The translations under genes and the position numbers were made by a program. From Mesorhizobium sp. AR10 (lineage in GTDB: Bacteria; Pseudomonadota; Alphaproteobacteria; Rhizobiales; Rhizobiaceae): a DNA stretch of 64,000 nt. Shown one piece after another: positions 26,312 to 35,600 of this stretch. Location of the stretch: assembly GCF_024746795.1 (NCBI RefSeq), contig NZ_CP080524.1, positions 1,674,001 to 1,738,000 of the forward strand. The letters run 5' to 3'. The notes below the pieces were generated by a model that was not told where the DNA came from, did not search any database, and saw only the letters and a program-made list of their open reading frames with translations. Positions within the stretch are counted from its first letter, which is position 1. The number at the start of each line of letters is the position of its first letter.

Positions 26312-26327
26312 TTGAATACTCATTCAA
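26312..26327. promoter_or_regulatory. shared 16-bp box, copy 3 (TTGAA-N6-TTCAA)
   Basis: TTGAATACTCATTCAA has perfect TTGAA/TTCAA arms and, like the other two copies, reads CATTCA at its right end. It lies 19 bases upstream of the chosen start of the Rieske oxygenase gene, a position where a repressor would block transcription. Confidence 0.65.
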
Positions 26328-26339
26328 TATAATCATATT

Positions 26340-26355
26340 TTGCATTGAAATGCAA
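26340..26355. promoter_or_regulatory. 16-bp palindrome TTGCATT-GA-AATGCAA
   Basis: Perfect 7-bp arms with a 2-base centre lie 12 bases from the third shared box, upstream of the Rieske gene. It may be a second operator or part of the promoter. No matching copy was seen at the other two boxes. Confidence 0.35.
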
Positions 26356-26801
26356 TGGCTTGTGGAAATTGGCGATCTTCAGCCCGTCAGCTTTGCGTGC
26401 GTTCGGCACCGGTGCGGCAGCAGAAAATCCGGGGATTTCCGAGCGTTAACTCGGGTTGTGAAACGGGCGTATTGCGTGAGGAACGGCATTCGCCGTGACG
26501 GCAAAATGACCCCCGCTTTGCACAGAAAAATGGATGCCATCCCGCGATTTTTTCAGGAGTGTGAGATGGGTCATATTCGAGCGAGCGGATGCGGGCTTTG
26601 CTGCCTGTGACCGCGACAACATGCTGATCGCGCACGCGAAACAGTTTTGAGAACGAACCCCGACCATCGGCGCATGGCCGAACATGCCCGTTGTCTTGTT
26701 TCTTGACTGTTACAGGGGCCGGCGATGCGCATCATTCGTTCGTTACCAAGCGCGATTAAGTTCGCTTCATAGAAGAAAAGAAAAAACGAAGGGAAACCAC
26801 G

Positions 26802-27212
26802 ATGCACGCGAAAGTTCAGACCGCCAACAGCGACCGCCGCTTCCAGGCTCCGGAGCGCAACGACCGACGCCCGAAGCTGGCGCTGCGCCAGCGCGCCAGC
26901 GACCATCCGATGGCGATGTTCATGATGCTGGGCGCTTGCGCTTTCGTCGGCATGGCCTTCACGCCGACGGTCGGTCCGGCCTTCGCTTCGCTCAACCCGC
27001 CCGCGAACGTCGTCGATGGCGCGACGACCACCGTCAAGACCGCGCGTCTGCCGATGCCGGAGATCGATTTTGCCTGCAAGGGTCAGGCTTGGGGCGCCGA
27101 GAGCGCGGATTGCCTGCGCGTCATCGCCGCGCAGTCCGGCAAGCACAAGGACCGCGCGATCCGCATGATCGCGAATGCCACACCGATGAGCAACACGCCG
27201 AACGTCTTCTGA
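26802..27212 (+). CDS. conserved hypothetical protein with one membrane segment, 136 aa
   Basis: The 136-residue protein has a polar, arginine-rich N-terminus (residues 1-33), one hydrophobic segment (about 36-62, MAMFMMLGACAFVGMAFTPTVGPAFA) that may act as a signal anchor, and a C-terminal part with two cysteines (FACKGQAWGAESADCL) that could form a disulfide outside the membrane. I do not recognise a domain; the type is common in Mesorhizobium-like genomes. A GAAGGGA ribosome binding site precedes the ATG, and a palindromic repeat and then a strong terminator follow the stop. Confidence 0.65.
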   Translation: MHAKVQTANSDRRFQAPERNDRRPKLALRQRASDHPMAMFMMLGACAFVGMAFTPTVGPAFASLNPPANVVDGATTTVKTARLPMPEIDFACKGQAWGAESADCLRVIAAQSGKHKDRAIRMIANATPMSNTPNVF

Positions 27213-27220
27213 TCTTGTTG

Positions 27221-27263
27221 AAGCATGATCTGCGAAACATTTCCCTGCTTCGCGATCATGCTT
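27221..27263. repeat. palindromic element with AGCATGATC / GATCATGCT arms
   Basis: AAGCATGATCTGCGAA and TTCGC-GATCATGCTT pair with one bulged base around an 18-base centre. The element belongs with the right halves of the two composite repeats at 27345 and 29562, which share the CATGATC...GATCATG arms and a TTCG core. Confidence 0.6.
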
Positions 27264-27297
27264 TGACCTCCCCGGGGCGCGCCTCCAGCGCTCAGTC

Positions 27298-27335
27298 AGG
27301 CTCCCGCCGCATCGTCGGTCGGGAGCCTCTTTTTT
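27298..27335 (+). terminator. rho-independent terminator
   Basis: AGGCTCCCG (27298-27306) pairs with CGGGAGCCT (27320-27328), followed by six T. It ends transcription of the 136-residue membrane protein gene. Confidence 0.8.
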
Positions 27336-27344
27336 GGGATACTG

Positions 27345-27431
27345 GAGCCTGATCCATCCTACTGTGTCGGAATGGACCCTATTTCCATCTGACCATGATC
27401 TTTTCCGAACCCAAGGTTCGGGATCATGGTC
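27345..27431. repeat. composite palindromic repeat, copy A
   Basis: The left half starts GAGCCTGATCCATCC and the right half is an inverted repeat, GACCATGATC...GATCATGGTC around TTCCGAACC/GGTTCGG. The same two-part element recurs at 29562-29665. Copy A overlaps the last 8 bases of the hybrid kinase gene and supplies its stop codon. Confidence 0.65.
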
Positions 27432-29514
27432 TGTCTGCCGCGGCCTGCTCGGCAATGGCCGAGAGCACGCCGCGGACGTCCAGCGTGCTGAAAGGCTTTT
27501 CCAGGATTTGCGGTCGCTGCGGCGCCGGCAATGCCTCGATCTCGGCTTTCGCGCCGATCAGATCGCCGGTGACCAGCACGAAGCGCCGCGCCAGGGCCGG
27601 CCGTTCGGCGAGCAGTTCACGATAGACGGCGATGCCGCTGGTACCGGGCATGCGCAGGTCGGAAAAGACGATGTCGGGCGGCATGTGGCCGGTCAAGATC
27701 GCAGTAGCCGATGTCCAGGCCGCCACGATCCGCGACTTGATGCCCATCAATTCCAGTATGTCGGAAAGCGAGGCAGCGACATCCGGCTCGTCGTCGATGA
27801 TCAAAGCGTGGCGCAATCCGCTCGACCGGGCCGGATTGTCGCCGGCAGCGGCGACGCCCGCTGTGATCGCCGGCAACTGGACGACGAAACGCGCGCCCTT
27901 CGGCGACACCTCCTCGAACCAGACATTGCCATTGTGGCGCTCGATGATCGATTTCGAGATCGACAAGCCTATGCCTGTGCCGACGCCGACCGGCTTGGTG
28001 GTGAAATAGGATTCGAATATGCGCGAGCGGATCGCTTCCGGCACGCCCGGTCCGTTGTCTTCGACCGAAAATCCGGGATTGCCGCGGTCGCTGCGGAATG
28101 TCCGCACCTTGATCAGCCGGTCGCCGGCAATGCCGGCCAGGGCGTGCTGGCTGTTGATGAGGAAGTTGGCGGCCACCTGTGTCACGTGGTCGGCATCGGC
28201 CATGGCCAGCAGCGGGCCGCTGGCGAAATCGGTGTCGATGATGATGCCGCTTGATCTGGCGCCATAGGCGGTCACTTCGAGTGCGGCGCGGATTACCTGG
28301 TTGAGATCGGTCTCGGCCTGGGTCGCGGGATGCAGGCGGACCATCGACAGGAAGCTCTTGACGATGCGGCCGCAGCGCTCGGCGGCGGCGCGCACTTTCT
28401 CGGCGCGCACCTTGGTCTGGGGGTCGGAAGCGAATTCGTGCAACAGCGTCGATTGGGCGACGACCACGGCCAGTGGGTTGTTGAGCTCGTGCGACACGCC
28501 GGCAAGCAGCGAGCCCATTGCCGCCATCTTCTCGTTCTGGTGCAGCTTTTCGCGCTGGCGGCCGATCTCTTCCTCGGCGCGCAGCTTGTCGCGCAGGTCG
28601 CGGATCGAGCCGAAGATCAGGCGGCGATCGGCGACCCGCATCTCGGTTGCCGTCAACTCGATCGGAAACACTTCGCCGGCGGCATTCTGGGTAACGGTTT
28701 CGAGCCGCTGGCCGACCATCGGCGCGCCACGGCCCGTCATGTACTCGGCGCCCGACGCATAGCCCTTGCGATAGTATTCCGGCACGACCGTATCGAGGAG
28801 ATCCTTGCCGAGGATGTCGTTGCGCTGGAAACCGAACATCTTTTCGGCAGCCGGATTGAATTCGATGATCGAGCCGGTCTCGTCGATGACGATGATGGCG
28901 TCGAGCGAGGCCTGCAACATGGTGCGGCGGATGACTTCGCTGGCATGGGCATCGGACGGCGACCGTTCGATGGCATCCCCGATGGCCAGCGCAATGATGT
29001 GCAGGGTCGCCTCTTCCTCTTCGCTCCATTGGCGCTCGTCCACACAGTCGTTGACGGCGAGCGTGCCCCACAGATGGCCGTGCGCGAAGACCGACACCGA
29101 CAGGAACGACTTGATGTGCTGCTTTTCAAAATCCGTTCTCAAGAAACCTTCGAGATCGCGTGTATGTCCGGCGAAGACCTTGCCTTGCCGCTCATCTTCC
29201 GCCAGTCGCTCCAGCAGCGGGTCCGTATTGACGATCGACTGCATGATGACCGTCGGTGCTGCCAGCTCGCCGCCAAAACGGGGATCGATCCAATAGGCTG
29301 AGACCGACTGGGCGAATCCCTGGCCGGGCAATTCGCGCAGCCGGAACAGGATGCCGCGCTGGCAGTCCATGGCGCTGCAGAGCGTCTCGAGGATGCCTTC
29401 CATGTCGCGCTGCCAATCGCCGGCCTCACGGAGCCGGCGCACGACACGGACGGCCGCCATCGCCGCGCCCTGCCGGGCGCCTTGCGTATCCGTGCGTGCT
29501 GGTTCAGCAGTCAT
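27424..29514 (-). CDS. hybrid sensor histidine kinase (GAF-PAS-HisKA-HATPase-REC)
   Basis: The 696-residue soluble kinase has a GAF domain (about residues 35-190), a PAS domain (205-320, with ASLDAIIVIDETGSIIEFN), a HisKA dimerisation helix with the phospho-histidine in GVSHELNNPLAVV, an ATPase domain (DNGPGVP, FTTKPVGVGTGIGLSI) and a C-terminal receiver. The receiver keeps the acid pair in IIDDEPD, the acceptor aspartate in VFSDLRMPG and the lysine in LEKPF. No membrane segment is seen, so it senses a cytoplasmic signal. It is followed downstream by nothing on its strand; the OmpR gene lies upstream after 168 bases containing repeat copy B, so co-transcription is possible but not assured. 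Confidence 0.88.
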   Translation of the reverse strand: MTAEPARTDTQGARQGAAMAAVRVVRRLREAGDWQRDMEGILETLCSAMDCQRGILFRLRELPGQGFAQSVSAYWIDPRFGGELAAPTVIMQSIVNTDPLLERLAEDERQGKVFAGHTRDLEGFLRTDFEKQHIKSFLSVSVFAHGHLWGTLAVNDCVDERQWSEEEEATLHIIALAIGDAIERSPSDAHASEVIRRTMLQASLDAIIVIDETGSIIEFNPAAEKMFGFQRNDILGKDLLDTVVPEYYRKGYASGAEYMTGRGAPMVGQRLETVTQNAAGEVFPIELTATEMRVADRRLIFGSIRDLRDKLRAEEEIGRQREKLHQNEKMAAMGSLLAGVSHELNNPLAVVVAQSTLLHEFASDPQTKVRAEKVRAAAERCGRIVKSFLSMVRLHPATQAETDLNQVIRAALEVTAYGARSSGIIIDTDFASGPLLAMADADHVTQVAANFLINSQHALAGIAGDRLIKVRTFRSDRGNPGFSVEDNGPGVPEAIRSRIFESYFTTKPVGVGTGIGLSISKSIIERHNGNVWFEEVSPKGARFVVQLPAITAGVAAAGDNPARSSGLRHALIIDDEPDVAASLSDILELMGIKSRIVAAWTSATAILTGHMPPDIVFSDLRMPGTSGIAVYRELLAERPALARRFVLVTGDLIGAKAEIEALPAPQRPQILEKPFSTLDVRGVLSAIAEQAAADRP

Positions 29515-29561
29515 GGTCAGCAGTCATCCAGGGTCGCGCTGGTGTGGTCAACCCCCACATA

Positions 29562-29665
29562 GAGCCTGATCCATCCCGATGGAACCGGGATGGGGCTCTA
29601 TCTTGCTTCTTGTTTGGCCCATGATCTTTTCCGAAAACCGGGTTCCACTTTTCGGGATCATGGTC
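29562..29665. repeat. composite palindromic repeat, copy B
   Basis: The left half is an inverted repeat, GAGCCTGATCCATCCCGATGG paired with the later GGGATGGGGCTCT; the right half is CCATGATCTTTTCCGAAAACC paired with CACTTTTCGGGATCATGG. It lies between the hybrid kinase gene and the OmpR regulator gene and may end or stabilise the regulator transcript. Copy A is at 27345. Confidence 0.65.
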
Positions 29666-29682
29666 CAGGCGCGTCGCGCCGC

Positions 29683-30468
29683 TCAGTGCCCGTCACCGGT
29701 CGGCAGCGAGAAGATATAGCCTTCGCCGCGCACCGTGCGCAGGAATTTCGGATTGGCCGGATCCGCCTCGATCTTCTTTCTCAGCCGCATGATGCGGATG
29801 TCGACCGCGCGTGACGATTCCGGGTCTTCGACGAAGCCGATCGCCTCGGAGATGGCCGCCCGCGTCAACAGCCGGTTGGCGCGGGTCAGGAAAACCTCCA
29901 GCACGTCGAACTCGCTCTTGGCCATGTCGATGACCGCGCCGTTCACGCCGGTGACAAGCCTGCCGTCGAGATCGGCCTGGAACGAGCCGAAGGTCATGAA
30001 ACGGCGGCCGGCGCCTGTATCGGCCTTGGCGCCCTGTGGTGGCTCGGTCGGTTGCGGAACGCGGCGCAGCACGCTGCGCACCCGCGCCAGCACTTCACGC
30101 AATTCGTAGGGCTTGACGATATAATCGTCGGCACCAAGTTCCAGCCCGACGATGCGGTCGAGCGCGGTGCCGGCGGCGGTGGCATAGATGATGCCGATCG
30201 GCATTTTCGAGCGCAGCCAGCGGCCGAACGAAAGTCCGTCCTCGCCAGGCATGGCGATGTCGAGTATGGCCAGGTGAAACGACTGTGTTTCCAGCAAGGT
30301 CCGGGCTTCTGCGGCGCTTTCCGCCGTGGCCACATCGTAGCCGCTGGCGCCGAGATATTCGGCAACCGCGTCCCTCAGATCGGGCTCGTCCTCGACGATG
30401 ACAATTCGTGCCCGCACTATGCTCTCGCTCCCACTTTCAGCGGAAAGTAGATTGGGTATAAACATCAT
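29683..30468 (-). CDS. OmpR-family response regulator
   Basis: The 261-residue protein has a receiver domain with the acid cluster VIVEDEPD, the phospho-aspartate in AILDIAMPGEDG, and the lysine in YIVKPYELRE, then a winged-helix DNA-binding domain (about residues 155-250, ending IRTVRGEGYIFS). All receiver residues are intact, in contrast to the divergent regulator at 30512. The likely partner is the hybrid kinase encoded next on the same strand. A GTG near 30417 with a GGAG site is an alternative start that would trim the non-conserved first 17 residues. Confidence 0.88.
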   Translation of the reverse strand: MMFIPNLLSAESGSESIVRARIVIVEDEPDLRDAVAEYLGASGYDVATAESAAEARTLLETQSFHLAILDIAMPGEDGLSFGRWLRSKMPIGIIYATAAGTALDRIVGLELGADDYIVKPYELREVLARVRSVLRRVPQPTEPPQGAKADTGAGRRFMTFGSFQADLDGRLVTGVNGAVIDMAKSEFDVLEVFLTRANRLLTRAAISEAIGFVEDPESSRAVDIRIMRLRKKIEADPANPKFLRTVRGEGYIFSLPTGDGH

Positions 30469-30511
30469 GTCCAGTACTCATCTCGGGTTGCGAGGGGAAC
30501 AGTAGGAAAAT

Positions 30512-31198
30512 ATGGCTGCACGATCCGTCATCGCGCTTGTTTCCGTCGCCGAAACGGTGGCCACCGATCTCGCCGATCATCTCGAGCGGCGCGGCCATGA
30601 CGTGCGCGAGGCGCGTCAGCCGTGGGAGGCCGAATCGCTGCTTTCGGCAAAGGGCATCGACATCGTCATTGTCGGCGACAGCCTCAGCCAGGCGGAGGGA
30701 CGAGACCTGCTCAGACGGCATGGCGGCGAAGGCGGGCCCGATTTCATCCTGATCTGCCGGCCGGCCGACCTGGTCGACAAGGTGCTGGCGCTTGAACTCG
30801 GCGCCGCCGACGTCATTGAGAGCCCGCTCAATGTCAGGGAACTCGCTGCCCGCATCGGCGGCCTGCTGGCGCGGCGCGGCAGGAGCAGCCAGGAGTTGAT
30901 CGTGCTGGAAAATGCGACCGTCGACCTCCGGTCGGCCATTGTCATGCACCGCTCGGGCACGGAAGAGCAGCTGTCGCCGGGCCAGGTGGCGTTGCTGAGA
31001 TTGTTCCTGGCCAGTCCGCGCAAGGTGCTGACGCGCGACGACATCATCGCCGCCGCGCCCGCCGAAAATGCCGATGCCTTCGACCGCTCGATCGATTCGC
31101 GCATCGTGCGGTTGCGCCGCAAGCTCGACACCGAAACCATCACCACCATACGCGGCGCCGGCTACCGGTTCGATCCGCCGACGCAGCGCGCCGACTGA
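30512..31198 (+). CDS. OmpR-like winged-helix regulator with degenerate receiver
   Basis: The 228-residue protein keeps the receiver fold length (residues 1-125) and a C-terminal winged helix (about 135-222, with SPGQVALLRLFLASPRKVLTRDD and TIRGAGYRFD). The receiver is broken: the N-terminal acid pair is replaced by ALVSVAETV, the acceptor position reads IVIVGDSLSQ with glycine where aspartate belongs, and the conserved lysine is replaced in VIESPLNVRE. It is therefore unlikely to be phosphorylated and probably works without a kinase or by protein contact. It is divergent from the intact regulator, 43 bases apart, and starts after a TAGGAAAA site. Confidence 0.8.
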   Translation: MAARSVIALVSVAETVATDLADHLERRGHDVREARQPWEAESLLSAKGIDIVIVGDSLSQAEGRDLLRRHGGEGGPDFILICRPADLVDKVLALELGAADVIESPLNVRELAARIGGLLARRGRSSQELIVLENATVDLRSAIVMHRSGTEEQLSPGQVALLRLFLASPRKVLTRDDIIAAAPAENADAFDRSIDSRIVRLRRKLDTETITTIRGAGYRFDPPTQRAD

Positions 31199-31205
31199 CG
31201 GCAAC

Positions 31206-31373
31206 TCAGCGCACCACGAGCAGCGATGGTCCCGATGGCAATTCGCTGGCTACGACGATCTCGCTGGCATGGGCGCGGTCTCTCAGCAGCACGGTGGCGA
31301 GACCAGCAAAGCCGAGCAGGCCTTGCGCGTAGAGCAGTGCTGAAAGTACTGAAACAGCAAATTTCGTGTTCAT
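31206..31373 (-). CDS. small membrane protein, 55 aa
   Basis: I start at the second methionine (31373, MNTKFAVSVLS); the frame opens at 31388. The product has one hydrophobic stretch, about residues 6-29, followed by a short polar tail. No domain is recognised. It lies directly downstream of the 127-residue gene, so the two may be one operon. Convergence with the winged-helix regulator leaves only 7 bases between the stops. Confidence 0.4.
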   Translation of the reverse strand: MNTKFAVSVLSALLYAQGLLGFAGLATVLLRDRAHASEIVVASELPSGPSLLVVR

Positions 31374-31390
31374 CTGTCCGTTCCCCAAAA

Positions 31391-31774
31391 TCAGATTTGT
31401 CGGTGCTTCAGGATATCCTCGAAGCGCCCGCGCCGCTCAACGGAGCCCCCCGTCGCGGCGCGGGCCTTCGGTCCTCTCGGCAGCAAGTAGCCGGAGGGGT
31501 CGCGCATCCTCTTCAGTCCAAAGCCGACCCGCCAGAGGGCCTTGAGCCGGTTGATGCGCAGACTGGAAACAATCCAGACCATGGCGATGAACAGCGCCGC
31601 ATGCAGCGTTGAAACCTCACCCGTGCTCAGGGTCGCAAGCGTCGTCATCGGATTGCCAGCGACCGTGCCGACGCTGCCCGCGATGACTGCGACGATGCCT
31701 ATCCTGAGGAGCCAGAAAGGGGCGTTCGATTTCATGTTCATCTTCGTTTGGTGTGGCTGTTTTCGTTGGGTCAA
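31391..31774 (-). CDS. hypothetical membrane protein, up to 127 aa
   Basis: Two hydrophobic segments (about residues 20-42, FWLLRIGIVAVIAGSVGTVAG, and 56-72, ALFIAMVWIVSSL) are followed by a basic C-terminal tail. Starts at 31774, 31741 or 31735 are all possible; the last two give a compact two-span protein. I do not recognise it. It is upstream of a second small membrane protein on the same strand. Codon usage looks normal but evidence beyond the open frame is thin. Confidence 0.45.
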   Translation of the reverse strand: MTQRKQPHQTKMNMKSNAPFWLLRIGIVAVIAGSVGTVAGNPMTTLATLSTGEVSTLHAALFIAMVWIVSSLRINRLKALWRVGFGLKRMRDPSGYLLPRGPKARAATGGSVERRGRFEDILKHRQI

Positions 31775-32085
31775 CTGTGCCGTCGGCCCGTATCCAGATC
31801 ATGCCGCCCAGGCCCCGCTGTGTTGCAGCTTGGTTTCGAGCCAACTCAAATGTCTTTCATACAAGAGAGATTCGCACCCTCGTTTCATGGCAATCGGGCT
31901 TTTGATCATGGGAGGTCGACGGTAATTGTGCTGGCTTGCCCCTCCTTTACGGACCTTTCTCGTTAACCTTAGGAAACAGATTCGAAACACAAACGAGCAT
32001 CAAGCGAAGTCAGCTCGAAACACGACCTTGGGATAAGCCGGTCATCGAATTGGAGCCGGCCGGGCCGGCAAAACAGGGGGACATC
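31775..32085. other. non-coding gap
   Basis: This 311-base gap separates the hypothetical membrane gene from the L,D-transpeptidase gene. It must hold divergent promoters, but I see no clear operator, repeat or RNA element. Confidence 0.4.
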
Positions 32086-32544
32086 ATGTACACTGCCATT
32101 TCCGCCAAGCTCATCAACGTCGCCGCCGCCCTGATGGGCGCAACGCTTCTTGTCGGTGCCGGCAATGGCGCTGCCCACGCCGCCAATCAGATCGTGGCGC
32201 GTGTCTCGCTTTCGCAGCAGACCATGGAAGTGATGGTCGACGGCCGGCCGACCTTCGCCTGGAAGGTCTCGACCGGCGACAAGGCGCATGTCACGCCAAC
32301 CGGCTCGTTCAAGCCGACCCGCATGCATGAAATGTGGTTCTCGAAGAAATACGACAACGCGCCGATGCCGCACTCGGTCTTCTTCAGCGGCGGTTACGCC
32401 GTGCATGCGACCAATGCCATCAAGCGTCTCGGACAGCCGGCGTCGCATGGCTGCGTGCGGCTGCATCCGGTCCACGCCGCCGACTTCTATCAGCTGGTCG
32501 AGGTCTTCGGCCCGGCCAACACGAGCATCGTCATCGTCAAGTAG
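32086..32544 (+). CDS. L,D-transpeptidase, YkuD domain
   Basis: I use the ATG at 32086, preceded by an AGGGGG site; this gives a 152-residue protein with a signal peptide (about residues 1-33, ending AHAA). The YkuD core follows, with the motif HATNAIKRLGQPASHGCVRL carrying the catalytic cysteine (residue 123) and histidines at 107 and 121. These periplasmic enzymes make 3-3 cross-links in peptidoglycan or attach proteins to it; Rhizobiales have many copies. It is monocistronic and ends before a strong bidirectional terminator. Confidence 0.88.
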   Translation: MYTAISAKLINVAAALMGATLLVGAGNGAAHAANQIVARVSLSQQTMEVMVDGRPTFAWKVSTGDKAHVTPTGSFKPTRMHEMWFSKKYDNAPMPHSVFFSGGYAVHATNAIKRLGQPASHGCVRLHPVHAADFYQLVEVFGPANTSIVIVK

Positions 32545-32648
32545 GCTGTGGTTGGAGCCGGCCGGGAAGCGTCAACAAGCTGTTGCGCACTTCGGTTTCG
32601 GCTCCCGTCAGAAGCACCAATCGGCTTTTGCGGTAAGTCAACTCAGCC

Positions 32649-32684
32649 AAAAAAAGAGGCCGGGAAATCCCGGCCTCTTTTTTT
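32649..32684. terminator. bidirectional rho-independent terminator
   Basis: A perfect 16-bp stem (32649-32664 with 32669-32684), including A and T runs at its base, has an AAAT loop. It serves the transpeptidase gene on the plus strand and the RND operon on the minus strand; its T run overlaps the RND stop codon. Confidence 0.92.
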
Positions 32685-35600
32685 AGTCCACCGGCACCGG
32701 CATGAGCTTCGGGTCCGGCTTTTCAGCGTGATGCGGCAGGTCCTTGCTGGCGATGATGGTGTAGAACATCGGCACCACGAACAGCGTGAACATGGTTCCC
32801 ACCAGGATGCCGGTGAAGATCACCAGACCCATCGAATAGCGCGCCGCAGCACCTGCGCCGCTGGAGGTGATCAGCGGCACCACGCCGAGCGCCATCGCCG
32901 CCGTCGTCATCAGGATCGGCCGCAGCCGGACCTTGGCCGAGGCGATAATCGCCTCGCTGCGCGACATCTTGTGCTTCTCGCGCTGCTGGTTGGCAAACTC
33001 GACCAGCAGGATGCCGTGCTTGGTGATCAGGCCGATCAGCGTGATCAGGCCGACCTGCGTGTAGATGTTCAGCGTCCCCAGCCCCAGATTGAGCGGCACG
33101 ATCGCACCGAAGATCGACAGCGGCACCGCCATCATGATGATCAGCGGGTCACGGAAGCTTTCGAACTGCGCCGCAAGCACCAGGTAGATGACGAGGATGG
33201 CGGCCGCGAAGGCGATCATGATCGTGCTGCCCTGTTCCTTCTCCTGCCGCGACTGGCCCGAATAGTCGATGAAGAAGGTGTCGGGCAGGCTCTCCTTGGC
33301 GATGTCCTCGATAGCTTTCAACCCGTCGCCGGTGGTGACGCCGGGCAACGGAAGTGCTGAAATCGTCGCTGAGTTCAGCTGGTTGAACTGCTCGATGGCG
33401 GCCGGTGATGCGTTGGTCGAGATCTTCACCACGGAAGAAAGCGGCACCATCTCGTCAGAGGCGCTGCGCACGAAATACTGGGCCAGCTTCTCGGGATTGT
33501 CACGGAACTCCTGCGGCACCTGCGGGATGATGTCGTAACTGTTGGAATCGCGGTCGAACTGCGCCACTTCGGCGCCACCGACCAGAAGTGTCAGCGTGCG
33601 GCCTATTTCCGCGATCGGCAGGTTGAGTGCCGCGGCACGGTCGCGGTCAATGGTCACCGTCACCTGCGGCGCATCAAAGGACATTGAATTCTGCACGACG
33701 ATGAAGCGGCCGGAGGCCTGCGCCTTGTTCTTGATCTGCTCGGCCGCCTCGTACACCTCGGAAGCACTTCCGGTCGAACGCACCACCATGGTGATCGGCA
33801 GGCCGCCGCCGGAGCCGGGCAGCGTTGGTGGCGCGAAGACGAAAGCCTCTACGCCGGCGACCTTGCCGAGCCGGCCCTGAATGTCCTCCTGGATCTCCTT
33901 CGAACTGCGCGCGCGCTCGGCCCAGTCCTTGAAGGCAAAGCCGACGAATGCGCCGTTGGTCTGGCCGCCGAACGCGACAGCCGAGAATTGCGCCCGCGTT
34001 TCGGGTATGTCCTTGACCAGGCCGAGGATCTGATTGACGTAGGTCTCGGTATAGTCCGACGTCGCATAGCGCGGCGCGGTGACAATCGACAGCAGGAAGC
34101 CCTGATCTTCCTCCGGCGCCAGTTCGCTAGAAGTCTTGGTGAAGGCAAAGCCGGTCACGGCGACCAGAGCGATGACGATCATCAGCGTCACCGGGCGATA
34201 TTTCAGCGAACCGCTGACCAGCCGCTCGTAGACGCGCTCGACGCGCCCGAAGGTGTTGTCGACTATGCGCTGGAAGCGGCCGGGCGCGCCGGCCTTGAGC
34301 AGGCGTGCCGACATCATCGGCGTGATGGTGATGGCAACGATACCCGATAACACCACCGAGCCGGCAAGCGTCACCGCGAATTCGCGGAACAACGCGCCTG
34401 TCAGGCCACCGGTGAAGGCCAGCGGCGCGAACACGGCGGCCAGCGTCACCGTCATGGCGACGATGGCAGACGCAATCTCGCGCATGCCGTTGAAGGCTGC
34501 CTGCATCGGCGACATGTGATCTTCTTCCATGTGGCGATGAATGTTTTCCACCACCACAATGGCGTCGTCGACAACCAGGCCGATCGCCAACACCATGGCG
34601 AGCAATGACAAGAGGTTGATCGAGTAACCGAGCGAATACAGGAGGAAGCAGACGCCGATCAGCGACAGCGGAATGGTGACGATCGGCATCAGCACCGAGC
34701 GGAACGAGCCAAGGAAGAGCAGGATGACGACGATGACGATGGCGACCGCCTCGGCGATGGTCTTGAACACCTCTTCGATCGAAGCGCTGATCTGTTCGGT
34801 CGAATCGTAGACGATCTCGATCGTCATGCCTTTCGGCAGCGTCTCTTGTATCGTCGGCACGATCTTGTGGATCGCTGCCGCTGTGGTCAGCGGGTTGGCG
34901 GCCGGCGTCGGGAAGATAGCGAGAAACGTGCCCGGTTTGCCGTTGAAGCTGACCCTGGTATCGGTGTTCGCCGCGGCAAGCTTGACAATCGCGACGTCGC
35001 GCAACCTTACCACATTGCCGTCCTTCGAACGCAGCGGGAGCTCGGCGAAAGCCTCCGGCGTCTGCAGCGTCGAGCGCACGGTGATCGAGGAGACGACGTA
35101 TTCGTTCTGGGTATTGCCGGGGGCAGAGAGGAAATTCGAATCATTGATGGCGGTCAGCACGTCCGCCGCGGTTACGCCGCGCGCGGCAAGCTTCACCGGG
35201 TCGATCCAGACGCGCATCGAATATTCCTGGGCGCCGAATATCTGTACGTCGGCAACGCCTTCGACCGTGGACATGCGGGGTCGGATGACGCGCTCGATAT
35301 ATTCGGTCAACTGCTCCTTCGTCATGTTCGGATTCTGCATCGAGATGTACATCATCGCGAACTGATCGCCGGTACCCTTGACGATCACCGGGTCCTTGGC
35401 TGCGTCCGGCAAGGTGCCGCGCACGCCCTGCACCTTCGACAGCACTTCGGTCAGCGCGACATCGGGATTGGAGCCGAGTTTCATCTGCACCGTCACGGTG
35501 CTCGAGGATGGACGGCTGGCCGAGGTGACGTAATCGATGTTCTCGGTCGAGGCGACGGCGCGGGCGATCGGCGCTGAAATGAAGCCCTGGATCAGATCGG

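Larger units (their letters stand above)
26294..26801. other. non-coding region with operator and palindrome
   Basis: This 508-base gap between the divergent Rieske and small membrane protein genes holds the third shared box (26312-26327) and a 16-bp palindrome (26340-26355) near its left end. The remaining 440 bases show no convincing gene, terminator or RNA element. Confidence 0.5.

Noticed and set aside
26571..27455. Long minus-strand open frame of 294 codons
   Set aside because: It is antisense to the 136-residue gene and crosses its terminator and a palindromic repeat; the translation has no recognisable domain.
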